Source of the DNA: Brevibacterium casei CIP 102111
Lineage (GTDB): Bacteria > Actinomycetota > Actinomycetes > Actinomycetales > Brevibacteriaceae
Direction of reading: 5' to 3'
DNA length: 64,000 nucleotides
Assembly: GCF_900169275.1 (NCBI RefSeq)
Contig: NZ_FXZC01000003.1
Coordinates: 186,001 to 250,000, forward strand
Below are positions 25,634 through 34,803 of this stretch, piece by piece. The notes below the pieces were generated by a model. That model saw only the letters and a program-made list of their open reading frames with translations. It was not told where the DNA came from and did no database searches. The stretch's first letter is position 1, and each line of letters starts with the position of its first letter. A program made the translations under genes and the position numbers.

Positions 25634-27010
25634 ATGTCCTACACCTGCACCGAATGCGGCTACTCGACCGTCAAATGGCTCGGCCGCTGCCCCGAATGCC
25701 AAGCCTGGGGAACGCTCGAGGAGAAGGGCCAGACCGCCTCGACGGTGAAGACGAAGGTGAAGAAGTCGAGCGGCGCGAAGTCGATCACGAAGGTCGACTC
25801 GACGCTCGCGGTGGCACGCAGGACCTACGTCGATGAGTTCGACCGCGTGCTCGGCGGCGGGATCGTCCCCGGCGGGGTCATCCTGCTCTCCGGTGAGCCG
25901 GGGGTCGGCAAGTCGACGCTGCTGCTCGACGTCGCAGCCCGGGCCGCGAAGTTCGAATCGACCGTCCTCTACGTCACCGGCGAGGAGTCGGCCGGACAGG
26001 TGCGCCTGCGGGCGAACCGGATCAACGCCCTCGAGGAGAACCTCCTGCTCGCCGCGGAGACGGACCTGGGAACCGTGCTCGGCATGATCGAAGCCGAAGA
26101 CCCCGACCTGCTCATCGTCGACTCGATCCAGACCCTGGCCTCCTCCGAGGTCGACGGCGTTCCCGGCGGTGTCACGCAGGTGCGCGAAGTCGCCGCCGTC
26201 CTCATCCGCGAAGCCAAGGCCAGGTCGCTCTCCACGGTGCTCGTCGGACACATCACGAAGGACGGCACGATCGCCGGACCCCGTCTGCTCGAGCACTTGG
26301 TCGATGTCGTCTGCACGTTCGAAGGCGAGAAGCACTCCCGACTGCGCATGCTACGGGCGGTGAAGAACCGCTTCGGGCCCACCGACGAAGTCGGGTGCTT
26401 CGACATGGAGGAGAACGGGATCAGGAGCCTCGAGGACCCCTCCGGCCTCTTCCTCTCCCGCAGCACCGGCTCGAATCCCGCCGGAACGTGCCTGACCGTC
26501 ACCCAGGAGGGCAAGCGTCCACTCCTCGTCGAGGTCCAATCCCTCGTCACCGAATCAGCCGCCGGGCAGGCGCGTCGATCCGTCTCCGGTGTCGACTCCT
26601 CCCGGGTGGCGATGATGCTCGCCGTGCTCAGCCAGAACATCTCGACGACGAGCTTCGCGAAGTCCGACGTCTTCACCGCCACGGTCGGCGGCGCCAGACT
26701 CACCGAACCCGCCAGTGACCTGGCGATCTGCCTGTCCCTGGCATCGGCGGCGAAGGACAGCGCCCTGTATGCGAAGTTCGTCGCGATCGGCGAGATCAGC
26801 CTCTCCGGTGAGATCCGCAACGTGCCCAACATCGGCCAGCGGCTCAGCGAGGCGGCGAGACTGGGCATGAACCGCGCAATCGTCGCCCGCGGCGCCCTGC
26901 GCGGGGTCACCGTCCCCGACGGCATGGTCGTCAAGGAGTGCGAGCATATCGCCGAGGCGGTCGCTACCGTCGTCAAGAACAAATCCGAGGACCCCGCAGA
27001 CAGCAAGTGA
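25634..27010 (+). CDS. radA: DNA repair protein RadA
   Basis: The 458-residue RecA-related ATPase helps branch migration in recombination. It has an N-terminal zinc finger (CTECGYSTVKWLGRCPEC), Walker A GEPGVGKST, the RadA-specific KNRFG motif (VKNRFGPTDEVG), and a C-terminal Lon-protease-like domain from about residue 290 (TATVGGARLTEPASDLAICLSLASA). A long upstream open frame exists, but the ATG at 25634 gives the exact zinc-finger start. It is 36 nt after map. Confidence 0.97.
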   Translation: MSYTCTECGYSTVKWLGRCPECQAWGTLEEKGQTASTVKTKVKKSSGAKSITKVDSTLAVARRTYVDEFDRVLGGGIVPGGVILLSGEPGVGKSTLLLDVAARAAKFESTVLYVTGEESAGQVRLRANRINALEENLLLAAETDLGTVLGMIEAEDPDLLIVDSIQTLASSEVDGVPGGVTQVREVAAVLIREAKARSLSTVLVGHITKDGTIAGPRLLEHLVDVVCTFEGEKHSRLRMLRAVKNRFGPTDEVGCFDMEENGIRSLEDPSGLFLSRSTGSNPAGTCLTVTQEGKRPLLVEVQSLVTESAAGQARRSVSGVDSSRVAMMLAVLSQNISTTSFAKSDVFTATVGGARLTEPASDLAICLSLASAAKDSALYAKFVAIGEISLSGEIRNVPNIGQRLSEAARLGMNRAIVARGALRGVTVPDGMVVKECEHIAEAVATVVKNKSEDPADSK

Positions 27011-27071
27011 GCTTGCCGTCGGCCCGGAGAAAGTCCGGGACAACGGAGTGAAAACAGGGCATGCTTGGAAG

Positions 27072-27464
27072 ATGACGACCACAGTGTTTCCCACGCTGAG
27101 GACCACCGACATGGAGGCCACGACCACCCTGCTCGTCACCCTCGGCTTCACCGAGCGACTCACGGTTCGCGACGACGAGGACCCGAGTCTCATCCTCCAC
27201 GCCGAATACGCACTCGGCGACACCGGAGGCATCATGGTCGGTTCGGTGCGCCACGACGGTTCGGCCCTCGACAGCGTCGGCGGAGCCTCCATCTACGTCG
27301 TGGTCGCGACCGAGAGGGAGGTCGACAGGCTCTACCGGGAGATCATGGAACTCGGCCATGCGATCGTCAGACCGGTGGCCACACAACCGCACGGCGGCAG
27401 GGAGTTCGACTTCCGTGACCACGACGGCAATTCGTGGGGCGTGGGGTCCTACCGCGGGGCTTGA
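27072..27464 (+). CDS. VOC family (glyoxalase/bleomycin-resistance-like) protein
   Basis: The 130-residue single-fold VOC protein has TVFPTLRTTDMEATTTLLVTLGFTERLTV, then GDTGGIMVGSVR and FDFRDHDGNSWGVGSY. The C-terminal F.DHDGN.W is typical of glyoxalase-like proteins. Ligand unknown. An in-frame GTG at 27048 is an alternative start. Confidence 0.82.
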   Translation: MTTTVFPTLRTTDMEATTTLLVTLGFTERLTVRDDEDPSLILHAEYALGDTGGIMVGSVRHDGSALDSVGGASIYVVVATEREVDRLYREIMELGHAIVRPVATQPHGGREFDFRDHDGNSWGVGSYRGA

Positions 27465-27555
27465 GGCCCGTCCTGGACTAGAATCCTCAGACCCGTCCGG
27501 AAGCAGAACCCTCAGGCCCGTCAGGGCGAAGAATCCTCCGAGCCCGCAGTCTCCT
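27457..27555. repeat. Degenerate tandem repeat, 25-bp period
   Basis: AATCCTCAGACCCGTCC at 27482, AACCCTCAGGCCCGTC at 27507 and AATCCTCCGAGCCCG at 27532 are spaced exactly 25 bp. A weaker copy precedes them. The array fills the 56-nt gap after the VOC gene and runs into the 3' end of the next gene, whose stop is at 27521-27523. Confidence 0.6.
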
Positions 27556-28297
27556 TCGGAGAGGCGTCCTCGGACTTCTTCTTCTCCTCGTCCTTCGCCT
27601 TCTTCTCCTCGGCTTCCTTCTTCTCCTTGGCCTTGGTCGCCTCATCCTTCTCGAGCTCGAACTGCGCAGGAGCGCTCTCCTTGTCGCCGAGCTTGACGAC
27701 GAGGGCGTACTTCCCCGGGGCGAAGCCCTTGTCCGTCTTGTTGCAGTTCTTGTCGACGCGGACCCGATTCCATTCGAACTGCGCAGTCTTCTGCGACTGC
27801 GGCGCGAACTCCGTCGGCGCCTCGGCGTTCTCGTCATCGTCGGCGGCGCAGTACTTCGACGACCAGACGACGTCGGAATCCTGCATGACGACGAATTCCT
27901 GCTGCTTCGTCCCCACCTCGATGAGGCAGGTGGCCGTGTGGTTGTTCGCCACCGTCATCTCGAACTTCGGCTTCGCGTTCTCGTCGTAGCTCTTCTTGTC
28001 GACCTTCGCGCTCACAGCGACGGCCTTCTCCGGGCACGCACCGCTGGCCGCCTTCTCGTCCGGCACGGGAGCCTGTGGGGTGGGTGAAACGGTGGTCGGG
28101 GCCGGCTCGGCCGTCTGCTCTCCCCCGCCGCCGGTCAGAACCTTCGTGATCCCGACGATGCCCAGGACGAGGAGACCGATGACGACGAGGCTGAGCACAC
28201 CGAGCGTGATCCGACGTCGACGGTAGACGTGCGCAGGCAGCTTCCCGCTAGACTGGCGGGGCTGCTGCGGCTGCGAACCACGATCGGAAGGAGTCAT
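27521..28297 (-). CDS. Membrane-anchored extracytoplasmic protein with charged tail, unknown function
   Basis: The 258-residue protein has a basic cytoplasmic lead, one transmembrane helix (LGVLSLVVIGLLVLGIVGITKVL, about residues 37-60) and a Pro/Thr/Glu linker. An external domain with four Cys (GACPEK, ATCLIEVG, KYCAADD, KNCNKT) follows; they probably form disulfides. The last 45 residues are almost all Lys, Glu and Asp and likely form a charged helix. The MTVANNHTATC/FEWNR pattern recalls actinobacterial DUF4232-like or beta-sandwich domains, but I do not assign one. It is divergent from mutY. Confidence 0.7.
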   Translation of the reverse strand: MTPSDRGSQPQQPRQSSGKLPAHVYRRRRITLGVLSLVVIGLLVLGIVGITKVLTGGGGEQTAEPAPTTVSPTPQAPVPDEKAASGACPEKAVAVSAKVDKKSYDENAKPKFEMTVANNHTATCLIEVGTKQQEFVVMQDSDVVWSSKYCAADDDENAEAPTEFAPQSQKTAQFEWNRVRVDKNCNKTDKGFAPGKYALVVKLGDKESAPAQFELEKDEATKAKEKKEAEEKKAKDEEKKKSEDASPKETAGSEDSSP

Positions 28298-28321
28298 CGC
28301 AATGAGCCTAGGCAATTGCGA

Positions 28322-29380
28322 ATGAGCATCCAAATGACACACCGCACCACGTCCCAAACTGGGATCACCCCCACAGATGCGGCCTTCCCGGACGTTCCCG
28401 AGGCCGATATCGCCGAGGTTCAGGCGACGATCATCGACTGGTTCGCCACCGCCGAAAGACCCCTTCCCTGGCGGGATCCTGAGACTACCGCCTGGGCGGT
28501 CCTCGTCAGCGAGATCATGTCCCAGCAGACTCCTGTCGCCCGCGTCGAACCCCGGTGGCGGGCGTGGATGGCGAAGTGGCCGACCCCGGCTGATCTCGCT
28601 GCCGCCCCCACCGCCGAGGTGCTCCACAGTTGGGATCGTCTCGGCTACCCTCGCAGGGCGCTGAGGCTGCAGGAGGCCGCCCGAGTCATCGCCGAGGAGC
28701 GGGACAACCGAGTCCCTGAGACCGCCGCCGAGCTCGAGGCCCTGCCCGGCATCGGGTCCTACACCGCGGCCGCGGTCGCCTCCTTCGCCCACGGCCAGCG
28801 CACGACCGTCCTTGATACCAATGTGCGCAGGGTCCTCATCCGGGTCTTCGCCGGCCGGGACCGGCCCAGCACCTCACCGAGCAGGCGGGAGACTCAATGG
28901 GCCGAACAGTTCGTGCCTGCCGTCGATCATGTGCGGTGGAACGCCGGGGTGATGGAGTTCGGGGCCCTCGTGTGCACCGCCCGCAGTCCGAAGTGCGATG
29001 ACTGCCCCCTCGCCGAGGTGTGCGCCTGGAATCGCTCGGGACGTCCCACCTCGGCGACGAAGCCGAAGACCCAAAAGTGGGCCGGGACGGACCGACAGCT
29101 GCGCGGGGCGATCATGGACGTCCTCAAGGCCCGGCACGAAGACACCCTCGACGAGGCGGCGGACGATCGACACGACGGCGTTCCCTTCGACCTCCTCACC
29201 GCCCCCACGGCGGCCCTCGATGAGGACATGGTCGAATCCCTCGGAACGGCCACCTCGGCGAAGCTGAGGAGGATGCGCGACCTCAGCGCCGACGCAGAGC
29301 GGATCGCGCGGCTGGCAGCCGATCTCGTCTCGGACGGTCTGGCCACACGACACGGGGATCGTCTCAGCCTGCCGCGGTGA
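28322..29380 (+). CDS. mutY: A/G-specific adenine glycosylase
   Basis: The 352-residue DNA glycosylase removes adenine mispaired with 8-oxoguanine. The helix-hairpin-helix with catalytic Asp is seen in LPGIGSYTAAAVASFAHGQRTTVLDTNVRRVL. The LLQQT-like motif is IMSQQTPVARV. The iron-sulfur cluster Cys4 is CTARSPKCDDCPLAEVC. The C-terminal NUDIX-like recognition domain is short and altered. Start at the ATG at 28322, next to the divergent gene; 28334 is also possible. Confidence 0.95.
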   Translation: MSIQMTHRTTSQTGITPTDAAFPDVPEADIAEVQATIIDWFATAERPLPWRDPETTAWAVLVSEIMSQQTPVARVEPRWRAWMAKWPTPADLAAAPTAEVLHSWDRLGYPRRALRLQEAARVIAEERDNRVPETAAELEALPGIGSYTAAAVASFAHGQRTTVLDTNVRRVLIRVFAGRDRPSTSPSRRETQWAEQFVPAVDHVRWNAGVMEFGALVCTARSPKCDDCPLAEVCAWNRSGRPTSATKPKTQKWAGTDRQLRGAIMDVLKARHEDTLDEAADDRHDGVPFDLLTAPTAALDEDMVESLGTATSAKLRRMRDLSADAERIARLAADLVSDGLATRHGDRLSLPR

Positions 29381-29505
29381 CGGATCGGCCGCCGGCCACG
29401 GTGCGGACACGGGACACGGACATCGGAGTCCTCGACTCCTTCGGACCCTCACAATTCCCTCAACGCACCTTGCCTCGTGCGCGGATCCTGTTGTTAGATG
29501 AGACC

Positions 29506-30381
29506 ATGGACGCGCGCTTCATCACCGTCGACGACATTTCGTTCCACTGCCTGGTCAGCGAGCCTGCTGACGACAGCGCTGAAGCAGTGATTCTGCTCCA
29601 CGGCTGGCCGCAGACGGCAGGCTGCTGGCGCGATGTCGTTTCCAGACTGCACGGACCGGACGCGGATGCCCGGTACCGTGTCGTCGCACCCGACCTGCGC
29701 GGCTATGGGCTCAGCGACAAACCGGCGGACGGTTACGACAAGCGGAGCATGGCCTGGGACATCCTCGGCATCATGGACTCCCTCGGCATCGACCGCGCCC
29801 ATTTCGTCGGCCATGACCGCGGCGGTCGAGTCGCCCATCGACTCGCCCTCGACTCGCCCGAGCGGGTCGCCACGCTCACCGTCCTCGACATCGCCCCCAC
29901 CCATGCGATGTTCACCAACGGGCGGATGCGGACGGCCGAAGGCTACTTCCACTGGCTCCTCCACATGCAGAAGGACCTGCCGGAAGCGCTCACCGCAGGC
30001 AGGACCGCTGAGTACCTGCGCTACTTCTTCGAACGCTGGACGGTCCGCCGAGACCGGCTCGATCCGCACATCGACGACTACGTCCGCGCCTTCGAGCAGC
30101 CCGGGGCCATGCGGGCGGCCTTCGATGACTACCGCGCCACCCACGAGGATGTCGCCGTCGACGAAGAGGACTTCCGCGCGCAGCGGAAGCTGACGATGCC
30201 GGTGCTCGCGCTGTGGGGTGCCGGCGGTCTGGCCGCGAACACGGACATCGCCACCGTGTGGGAGTCCTACACGGAGAACGTCGACGGACGCGCCATCCCC
30301 GACTGCGGCCACTTCATCCCCGAGGAGGCGCCGGAGACCCTGGTCTCCGAACTCCGGGAGTTCTGGTCGCAGTCCCGCTGA
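29506..30381 (+). CDS. Alpha/beta hydrolase, haloacetate dehalogenase-like
   Basis: The 291-residue hydrolase has an HGWPQTAGCWRDV oxyanion region, VVAPDLRGYGLSDKP, and a nucleophile elbow GHDRGGRVAHRLALD with Asp as nucleophile rather than Ser. The catalytic His is in DCGHFIPEEAPE. This pattern, with LDIAPTHAMF, is that of fluoroacetate/haloacetate dehalogenases and related epoxide hydrolases. The reading frame opens at 29377, overlapping the mutY stop, but the ATG at 29506 gives the family's usual length. Substrate is inferred only. Confidence 0.85.
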   Translation: MDARFITVDDISFHCLVSEPADDSAEAVILLHGWPQTAGCWRDVVSRLHGPDADARYRVVAPDLRGYGLSDKPADGYDKRSMAWDILGIMDSLGIDRAHFVGHDRGGRVAHRLALDSPERVATLTVLDIAPTHAMFTNGRMRTAEGYFHWLLHMQKDLPEALTAGRTAEYLRYFFERWTVRRDRLDPHIDDYVRAFEQPGAMRAAFDDYRATHEDVAVDEEDFRAQRKLTMPVLALWGAGGLAANTDIATVWESYTENVDGRAIPDCGHFIPEEAPETLVSELREFWSQSR

Positions 30382-30406
30382 GCCGCGACCCGGGATCGGC
30401 AGCTGC

Positions 30407-30985
30407 CTAGAGGTACTTGATCATCCGGGTGTTGCCCAGTGTGTTCGGCTTGACCCTGGCGAGGTCGAGGAACTCGGCGACGCCCTCGTCGGCGGAATGG
30501 AGGAGTTCGACGTAGACCTCGGGCGAGACGGGGATGCCCTTGATCGGCTCGAACCCGAGGGACCCGAAGAACCCGGTCTCGAAGGTGAGACAGAAGACTC
30601 GGTTGACGCCGATCTCGACGGCGTCGGCGAGCAGCTGGCGGATGAGCGCCTTGCCGACTCCCCTCCCCCGGTAGTCCGGGGAGGTCGCTACGGTGCGCGC
30701 CTCGGCGAGGTCGGCCCAGATGATGTGCAGTGCCGCGCAGCCGGCGAGGATCTCCGAACCGTCAGGCTGCTCGTCGACGACGAGCCAGAACTCCTGGAGG
30801 GACTCGAAGTAGGTCACGGTGTCCTTCGCCAGCAGAATCCGCTGTTCGGCCAGAGGCTCGACGAGCGCTTCGATGCCCTTGACGTCTGATGTCCTCGCCC
30901 GGCGCAGGCGCAGCCCGCTCGGCAGCCCATGCGGCTGGTGGTGGTCTGCGGCGACGAGTCCGTGGTCGAAGGCGGCTGAGCTCAT
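30407..30985 (-). CDS. Amino-acid N-acetyltransferase, ArgA-like GNAT
   Basis: The 192-residue GNAT protein has RRARTSDVKGIEALVEPLAEQRILLAKDTVTYFESLQEFWLVVDE and the acetyl-CoA loop SPDYRGRGVGKALIRQLL, then VFCLTFETGFFGSLGFEPI. This matches the short actinobacterial ArgA type that acetylates L-glutamate (or glutamine) as the first step of arginine synthesis. The family includes the mycobacterial Rv2747 enzyme. No arg genes are nearby. Confidence 0.85.
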   Translation of the reverse strand: MSSAAFDHGLVAADHHQPHGLPSGLRLRRARTSDVKGIEALVEPLAEQRILLAKDTVTYFESLQEFWLVVDEQPDGSEILAGCAALHIIWADLAEARTVATSPDYRGRGVGKALIRQLLADAVEIGVNRVFCLTFETGFFGSLGFEPIKGIPVSPEVYVELLHSADEGVAEFLDLARVKPNTLGNTRMIKYL

Positions 30986-31071
30986 GCCCTCATTCAACAC
31001 CATCGTCGGCGCAGGACTCATCGTTGTCCGCACCCGAGGCGGGGGCGGGCTGAGCTCCTCCGCAGACAGCG

Positions 31072-31119
31072 AAGCGGCCTCGGGGCGAAGAACCGTGGTT
31101 CTTCGCCCCGAGGCCGCTT
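31072..31119. terminator. 23-bp perfect hairpin after clpC
   Basis: Arms 31072-31094 and 31097-31119 are perfectly complementary around a 2-nt centre (practical loop about 6 nt). It lies 50 nt beyond the clpC stop on the minus strand and should end that long transcript. There is no U tract. Confidence 0.75.
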
Positions 31120-31168
31120 GCGGTGGGCGTCGGTTCGGTCAGCCGATCAGATCAGCCGACCGCTTCGC

Positions 31169-33706
31169 TCAGGACGCTGAGGATCCGGACGAACCGGCAC
31201 CGGCGAGCTCCTCACCGGAGGTCGAATCATCGCCTCCCGACGTCGGGAACGTCTCCGTCTCGACGCCGTCGAAGGTGAACTTCGCATCCTTGCCTTCGCC
31301 CTCGATGTCGACCTTGATCGTCTGACCGCGGCCGATCTCCTTGAACAGGATCTTCTCCGAGAGCTGGTCCTCGATCTCGAGCTGGATCGTCCGACGCAGC
31401 GGACGGGCACCGAGCACCGGATCGTAGCCGCGATCGGCGAGGAGGTTCTTCGCCGCATCGGTGAGCTCGACCTTCATGCCCTGATCGGCCAGACGCGTGT
31501 CGAGACGCTCGAGGAAGAGGTCGACGATCTCGATGATCTCCTCCTTGTTCAGCTGCGGGAACACGATCGTGTCGTCGACGCGGTTGAGGAACTCGGGACG
31601 GAAGTGCTGCTTGAGCTCTTCGTTGACCCGCTGCTTCATCCGGTCGTAGTTGGTCTTGGTGTCACCCTCGACCTGGAATCCCATCTGCAGGCCGCTGGAG
31701 ACGTCGCGCGTACCCAGGTTGGTCGTCATGATGATGATCGTGTTCTTGAAGTCGACCTCACGACCCTGCGAGTCGGTGAGTCGGCCGTCTTCGAGGATCT
31801 GCAGCAGCGAGTTGAAGATGTCCGAGTGGGCCTTCTCCACCTCGTCGAAGAGGACGACCGAGAACGGCTTCCGGCGCACCTTCTCCGTGAGCTGACCGCC
31901 CTCTTCGTAGCCGACATAGCCGGGAGGCGAACCGAAGAGACGCGAGACGGTGTGCTTCTCCGAGTACTCCGACATGTCGAGGCTGATGAGCGAATCCTCA
32001 TCCCCGAAGAGGAACTCGGCGAGCGCCTTCGCGAGCTCGGTCTTTCCGACACCGGTCGGGCCGGCGAAGATGAACGAACCGGAGGGACGCTTCGGATCCT
32101 TGAGGCCGGCGCGCGTGCGACGGATCGCCCGCGAGATCGACTTGACCGCGTCGTTCTGGCCGATGATGCGCTTGTGCAGCTCGTCTTCCATCCGCAGCAG
32201 ACGCGAGGACTCCTCCTCGGTGAGCTTGAAGATCGGAATGCCCGTGGCCGAGGCAAGCACCTCGGCGATGAGATCGGCATCGACCGTGGCAGAGGTGTCT
32301 TTGCCGCTCTTGCGCCACGCCTCGGTCTGCTCCTCCTTCTCGTGCTGGAGCTTCATCTCCGAGTCGCGCTCTGAGGCGGCGAGTTCGAAGTCCTGCGCAT
32401 CGATCGCTGCTTCCTTGCGGTGACGAGCCTCGAGGATCTTCTCCTCGAGGTCGCGGATCTCCTGCGGCACCGACAGACGCGAGATGCGCAGCTTCGCACC
32501 CGCCTCGTCGATGAGGTCGATCGCCTTGTCCGGTAGGTACCGGTCGTTGATGTAGCGATCGGACATGTTCACCGCCGCGGCCAGCGCACCCTCGGTGATC
32601 GTCACCTTGTGGTGGGCTTCGTACTTGTCGCGCAGACCCTTGAGGATCTCGATCGAGTGCGCGAGCGAGGGCTCGGGCACCTGGATCGGCTGGAAGCGGC
32701 GCTCGAGAGCGGCATCCTTCTCGATGTGCTTGCGGTACTCGTCGAGCGTCGTCGCACCGATCGTCTGCAGCTCACCGCGGGCGAGCATCGGCTTGAGGAT
32801 CGAGGCGGCGTCGATCGCACCTTCGGCGGCACCCGCACCCACGAGGGTGTGGATCTCGTCGATGAAGAGGATGATGTCTCCGCGGGTGCGGATCTCCTTG
32901 AGCACCTTCTTCAGGCGTTCCTCGAAATCACCGCGGTAGCGGGACCCGGCGACGAGCGACCCGAGGTCGAGCGTGTAGAGCTGCTTGTCGGTGAGGATCT
33001 CGGGGACCTCGCCGTTGACGATGGCCTGGGCCAGACCCTCGACGACGGCGGTCTTGCCGACGCCGGGCTCACCGATGAGAACGGGGTTGTTCTTCGTCCG
33101 GCGGGAGAGGATCTGCATCACGCGCTGCATCTGCTCGTGGCGGCCGATGACCGGGTCGAGCTTGCCCTCGCGGGCGGCGGCAGTGAGGTTGCGGCCGAAC
33201 TGGTCGAGGACGAGCGAACCCGACGGGGTGCCCTCCTCGCGTCCGCCGGCGGCCACGGGCTCCTTGCCCTGGTAGCCGGAGAGGAGCTTGATGACTTCCT
33301 GACGCACACGCCCGAGATCCGCGCCGAGCTTGACGAGGACCTGAGCGGCCACGCCCTCTCCCTCGCGGATGAGGCCGAGCAGGATGTGCTCGGTGCCGAT
33401 GTAGCTGTGGCCCAGCTGCAGCGCCTCGCGGAGGCTGAGCTCGAGGACCTTCTTCGCGCGCGGGGTGAACGGGATGTGCCCGCTCGGCGCCTGCTGGCCC
33501 TGCCCGATGATCTCCTGCACCTGATCGCGCACCTGCTCGAGGGAGATGTCCATCCCTTCGAGTGCCTTGGCTGCCAGGCCCTCACCTTCGTGGATGAGGC
33601 CGAGCAGGATGTGCTCGGTGCCGATGTAGTTATGCTTGAGGAGTTTGGCCTCTTCCTGGGCGAGCACCACCACTCGGCGGGCTCGGTCAGTGAACCGCTC
33701 GAACAT
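31169..33706 (-). CDS. clpC: ATP-dependent Clp protease ATP-binding subunit ClpC
   Basis: The 845-residue AAA+ unfoldase pairs with ClpP and serves in protein quality control. It has a duplicated N domain (two [16 protein letters not shown] repeats within residues 1-150), AAA-1 with Walker [16 protein letters not shown], and a UVR/coiled-coil middle region ([26 protein letters not shown]). AAA-2 has [16 protein letters not shown] and ends with [16 protein letters not shown] Ser/Gly-rich C terminus follows. The ATG follows AGGAGGG. A 17-bp perfect hairpin lies 67 nt upstream. Confidence 0.98.
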   Translation of the reverse strand: MFERFTDRARRVVVLAQEEAKLLKHNYIGTEHILLGLIHEGEGLAAKALEGMDISLEQVRDQVQEIIGQGQQAPSGHIPFTPRAKKVLELSLREALQLGHSYIGTEHILLGLIREGEGVAAQVLVKLGADLGRVRQEVIKLLSGYQGKEPVAAGGREEGTPSGSLVLDQFGRNLTAAAREGKLDPVIGRHEQMQRVMQILSRRTKNNPVLIGEPGVGKTAVVEGLAQAIVNGEVPEILTDKQLYTLDLGSLVAGSRYRGDFEERLKKVLKEIRTRGDIILFIDEIHTLVGAGAAEGAIDAASILKPMLARGELQTIGATTLDEYRKHIEKDAALERRFQPIQVPEPSLAHSIEILKGLRDKYEAHHKVTITEGALAAAVNMSDRYINDRYLPDKAIDLIDEAGAKLRISRLSVPQEIRDLEEKILEARHRKEAAIDAQDFELAASERDSEMKLQHEKEEQTEAWRKSGKDTSATVDADLIAEVLASATGIPIFKLTEEESSRLLRMEDELHKRIIGQNDAVKSISRAIRRTRAGLKDPKRPSGSFIFAGPTGVGKTELAKALAEFLFGDEDSLISLDMSEYSEKHTVSRLFGSPPGYVGYEEGGQLTEKVRRKPFSVVLFDEVEKAHSDIFNSLLQILEDGRLTDSQGREVDFKNTIIIMTTNLGTRDVSSGLQMGFQVEGDTKTNYDRMKQRVNEELKQHFRPEFLNRVDDTIVFPQLNKEEIIEIVDLFLERLDTRLADQGMKVELTDAAKNLLADRGYDPVLGARPLRRTIQLEIEDQLSEKILFKEIGRGQTIKVDIEGEGKDAKFTFDGVETETFPTSGGDDSTSGEELAGAGSSGSSAS

Positions 33707-33772
33707 ATTCACCCTCCTGGAGTCTTCGTATTCTGTAGAGCGTAACGACCCGCCCCCTGGATCTATTGCACG

Positions 33773-33810
33773 TTTCGCCCTCAGCCGAAACCGTTCGGCT
33801 GAGGGCGAAA
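33773..33810. promoter_or_regulatory. 17-bp perfect inverted repeat in the clpC upstream region
   Basis: Arms 33773-33789 and 33794-33810 pair perfectly around ACCG. Each arm holds CGCCCTCAGCC, one base off the CGC-N5-GCG core reported for ClgR sites in actinobacteria. It lies 67 nt before the clpC start and more than 440 nt beyond lsr2, so a role in clpC control is more likely than termination of lsr2. Confidence 0.5.
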
Positions 33811-34159
33811 TCGGTTGCCGACCATACCCGTGCTCCCGGCCGCACCCATGCGTCCTGCCGTCTGCCGGACACCGCCGAGGCGGTCGACCGATATCCGATC
33901 CCTCACCGACCGTTCGGAGCGGGGATCCGAACGGATGCCCGCTGGATGATTTCACCGCTGTTCCGCATCCGGCACCGGGGTGACAACCGATCTTGCGGAC
34001 TGGACTTAACTCGGCGGTAATGTCTGGCGACAGGTTCTATTTGACCGTTCGCGCTCAGCTCATTCACAAGAATCGTTGGAACTTCTCAAAACATTCCCAT
34101 TCCCCGGATTCCCGAATTGCGAGACGATCGGGCACCGCGAATAACGGTGTAAACAGAGA
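33811..34159. other. Long gene gap between clpC and lsr2
   Basis: I see no gene in this stretch. It is more A+T-rich between about 34015 and 34140 than its surroundings, and probably holds clpC promoter elements that I cannot place with confidence. No tRNA-like fold is apparent. Confidence 0.4.
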
Positions 34160-34196
34160 ACCGCGGGAACGACGATCCTCTCGTCGCTCCCGCGGT
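34160..34196 (-). terminator. lsr2 terminator
   Basis: Two 15-nt arms (34160-34174 and 34182-34196) pair with one mismatch around a 7-nt loop. On the minus strand a T-rich run (TTCTCTGTTTAC) follows, as in a classical intrinsic terminator. It lies 58 nt past the lsr2 stop. Confidence 0.75.
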
Positions 34197-34253
34197 GCCC
34201 TTCTATTGTCCGCATCGGACCGACCGCCTTATCGGCGGAGTCCGACCGGGTAT

Positions 34254-34589
34254 TCAGTTCTCGGCGGCTTCGTAGGCCTGCACGATCTCCTGCGGAATGC
34301 GTCCGCGGTCACCGAGCTGGTAGCCGTTCTCCTGCGCCCATTCGCGAATCTTGGCGGTATCGCGCTTGGGTCCGGAACTCGACGATCCTCCGCGGCGTCC
34401 ACGTGAGCCGGGATTGGCCACGCGGCGCGCTTTGGCGATGTACGGGGCGAACGTCTCCCTCAGCTCTTCGGCGTTCTTCGTCGAGAGCTCGAGTTCGTAC
34501 GTGCCCTGGTCGAGGCTGAAGCGAACGGTCTCCGCTGCTTCCGAGCCATCGAAATCATCCGTGAGGACGAGTCGCATCTCCCGTGCCAT
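34254..34589 (-). CDS. lsr2: Nucleoid-associated protein Lsr2
   Basis: The 111-residue H-NS-like xenogeneic silencer has an N-terminal dimerisation domain (MRLVLTDDFDGSEAAETVRFSLDQGTYELEL), a flexible Gly/Ser/Arg linker (RRGGSSSSG) and a C-terminal DNA-binding domain. That domain has the minor-groove RGR motif in GYQLGDRGRIPQEIV. The ATG at 34589 is preferred over a GTG six bases upstream. The 5' end overlaps the preceding small membrane-protein gene by 35 nt in another frame. The order lysS / small protein / lsr2 / clpC is common in Micrococcales. Confidence 0.96.
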   Translation of the reverse strand: MAREMRLVLTDDFDGSEAAETVRFSLDQGTYELELSTKNAEELRETFAPYIAKARRVANPGSRGRRGGSSSSGPKRDTAKIREWAQENGYQLGDRGRIPQEIVQAYEAAEN

Positions 34590-34800
34590 GTTCACCCTTT
34601 TCGTGTTCAGAAGACTTTACGGGTGTAAGCATAACATCTGTTTCCGCATTAGCGTCCAATTCGCTAACCTCATGTTCGGAATAGAATTTCTCGATCTGCT
34701 CGCGTTCGCGCCGATCCGCGCGAACAATGTTGCGCATCACGTACCAGAAGAGCAATCCGACGCATATCGAGGGAAGCAGGGCTTTGATGAGGTCGAGCAC
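34555..34800 (-). CDS. Small membrane protein between lysS and lsr2
   Basis: The 81-residue product has one N-terminal transmembrane helix (LIKALLPSICVGLLFWYVMRNIV), a basic stop-transfer segment (RADRRERE), and a hydrophilic, acidic C-terminal half. It starts with GTG 3 nt after the lysS stop and overlaps the lsr2 start, so it is probably translationally coupled to both. Its function is unknown. The last 12 residues are encoded in DNA shared with lsr2. Confidence 0.7.
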   Translation of the reverse strand: MLDLIKALLPSICVGLLFWYVMRNIVRADRREREQIEKFYSEHEVSELDANAETDVMLTPVKSSEHEKGEHGTGDATRPHG

Positions 34801-34803
34801 GAC

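Noticed and set aside
33773..33810. HrcA (CIRCE) or HspR site at clpC
   Set aside because: The sequence does not contain TTAGCACTC-N9-GAGTGCTAA or CTTGAGT-N7-ACTCAAG.
33811..34253. tRNA or small RNA gene in the clpC-lsr2 gap
   Set aside because: No T-arm consensus (GGTTCGAATCC-like) or cloverleaf could be found. Only the lsr2 terminator is convincing.
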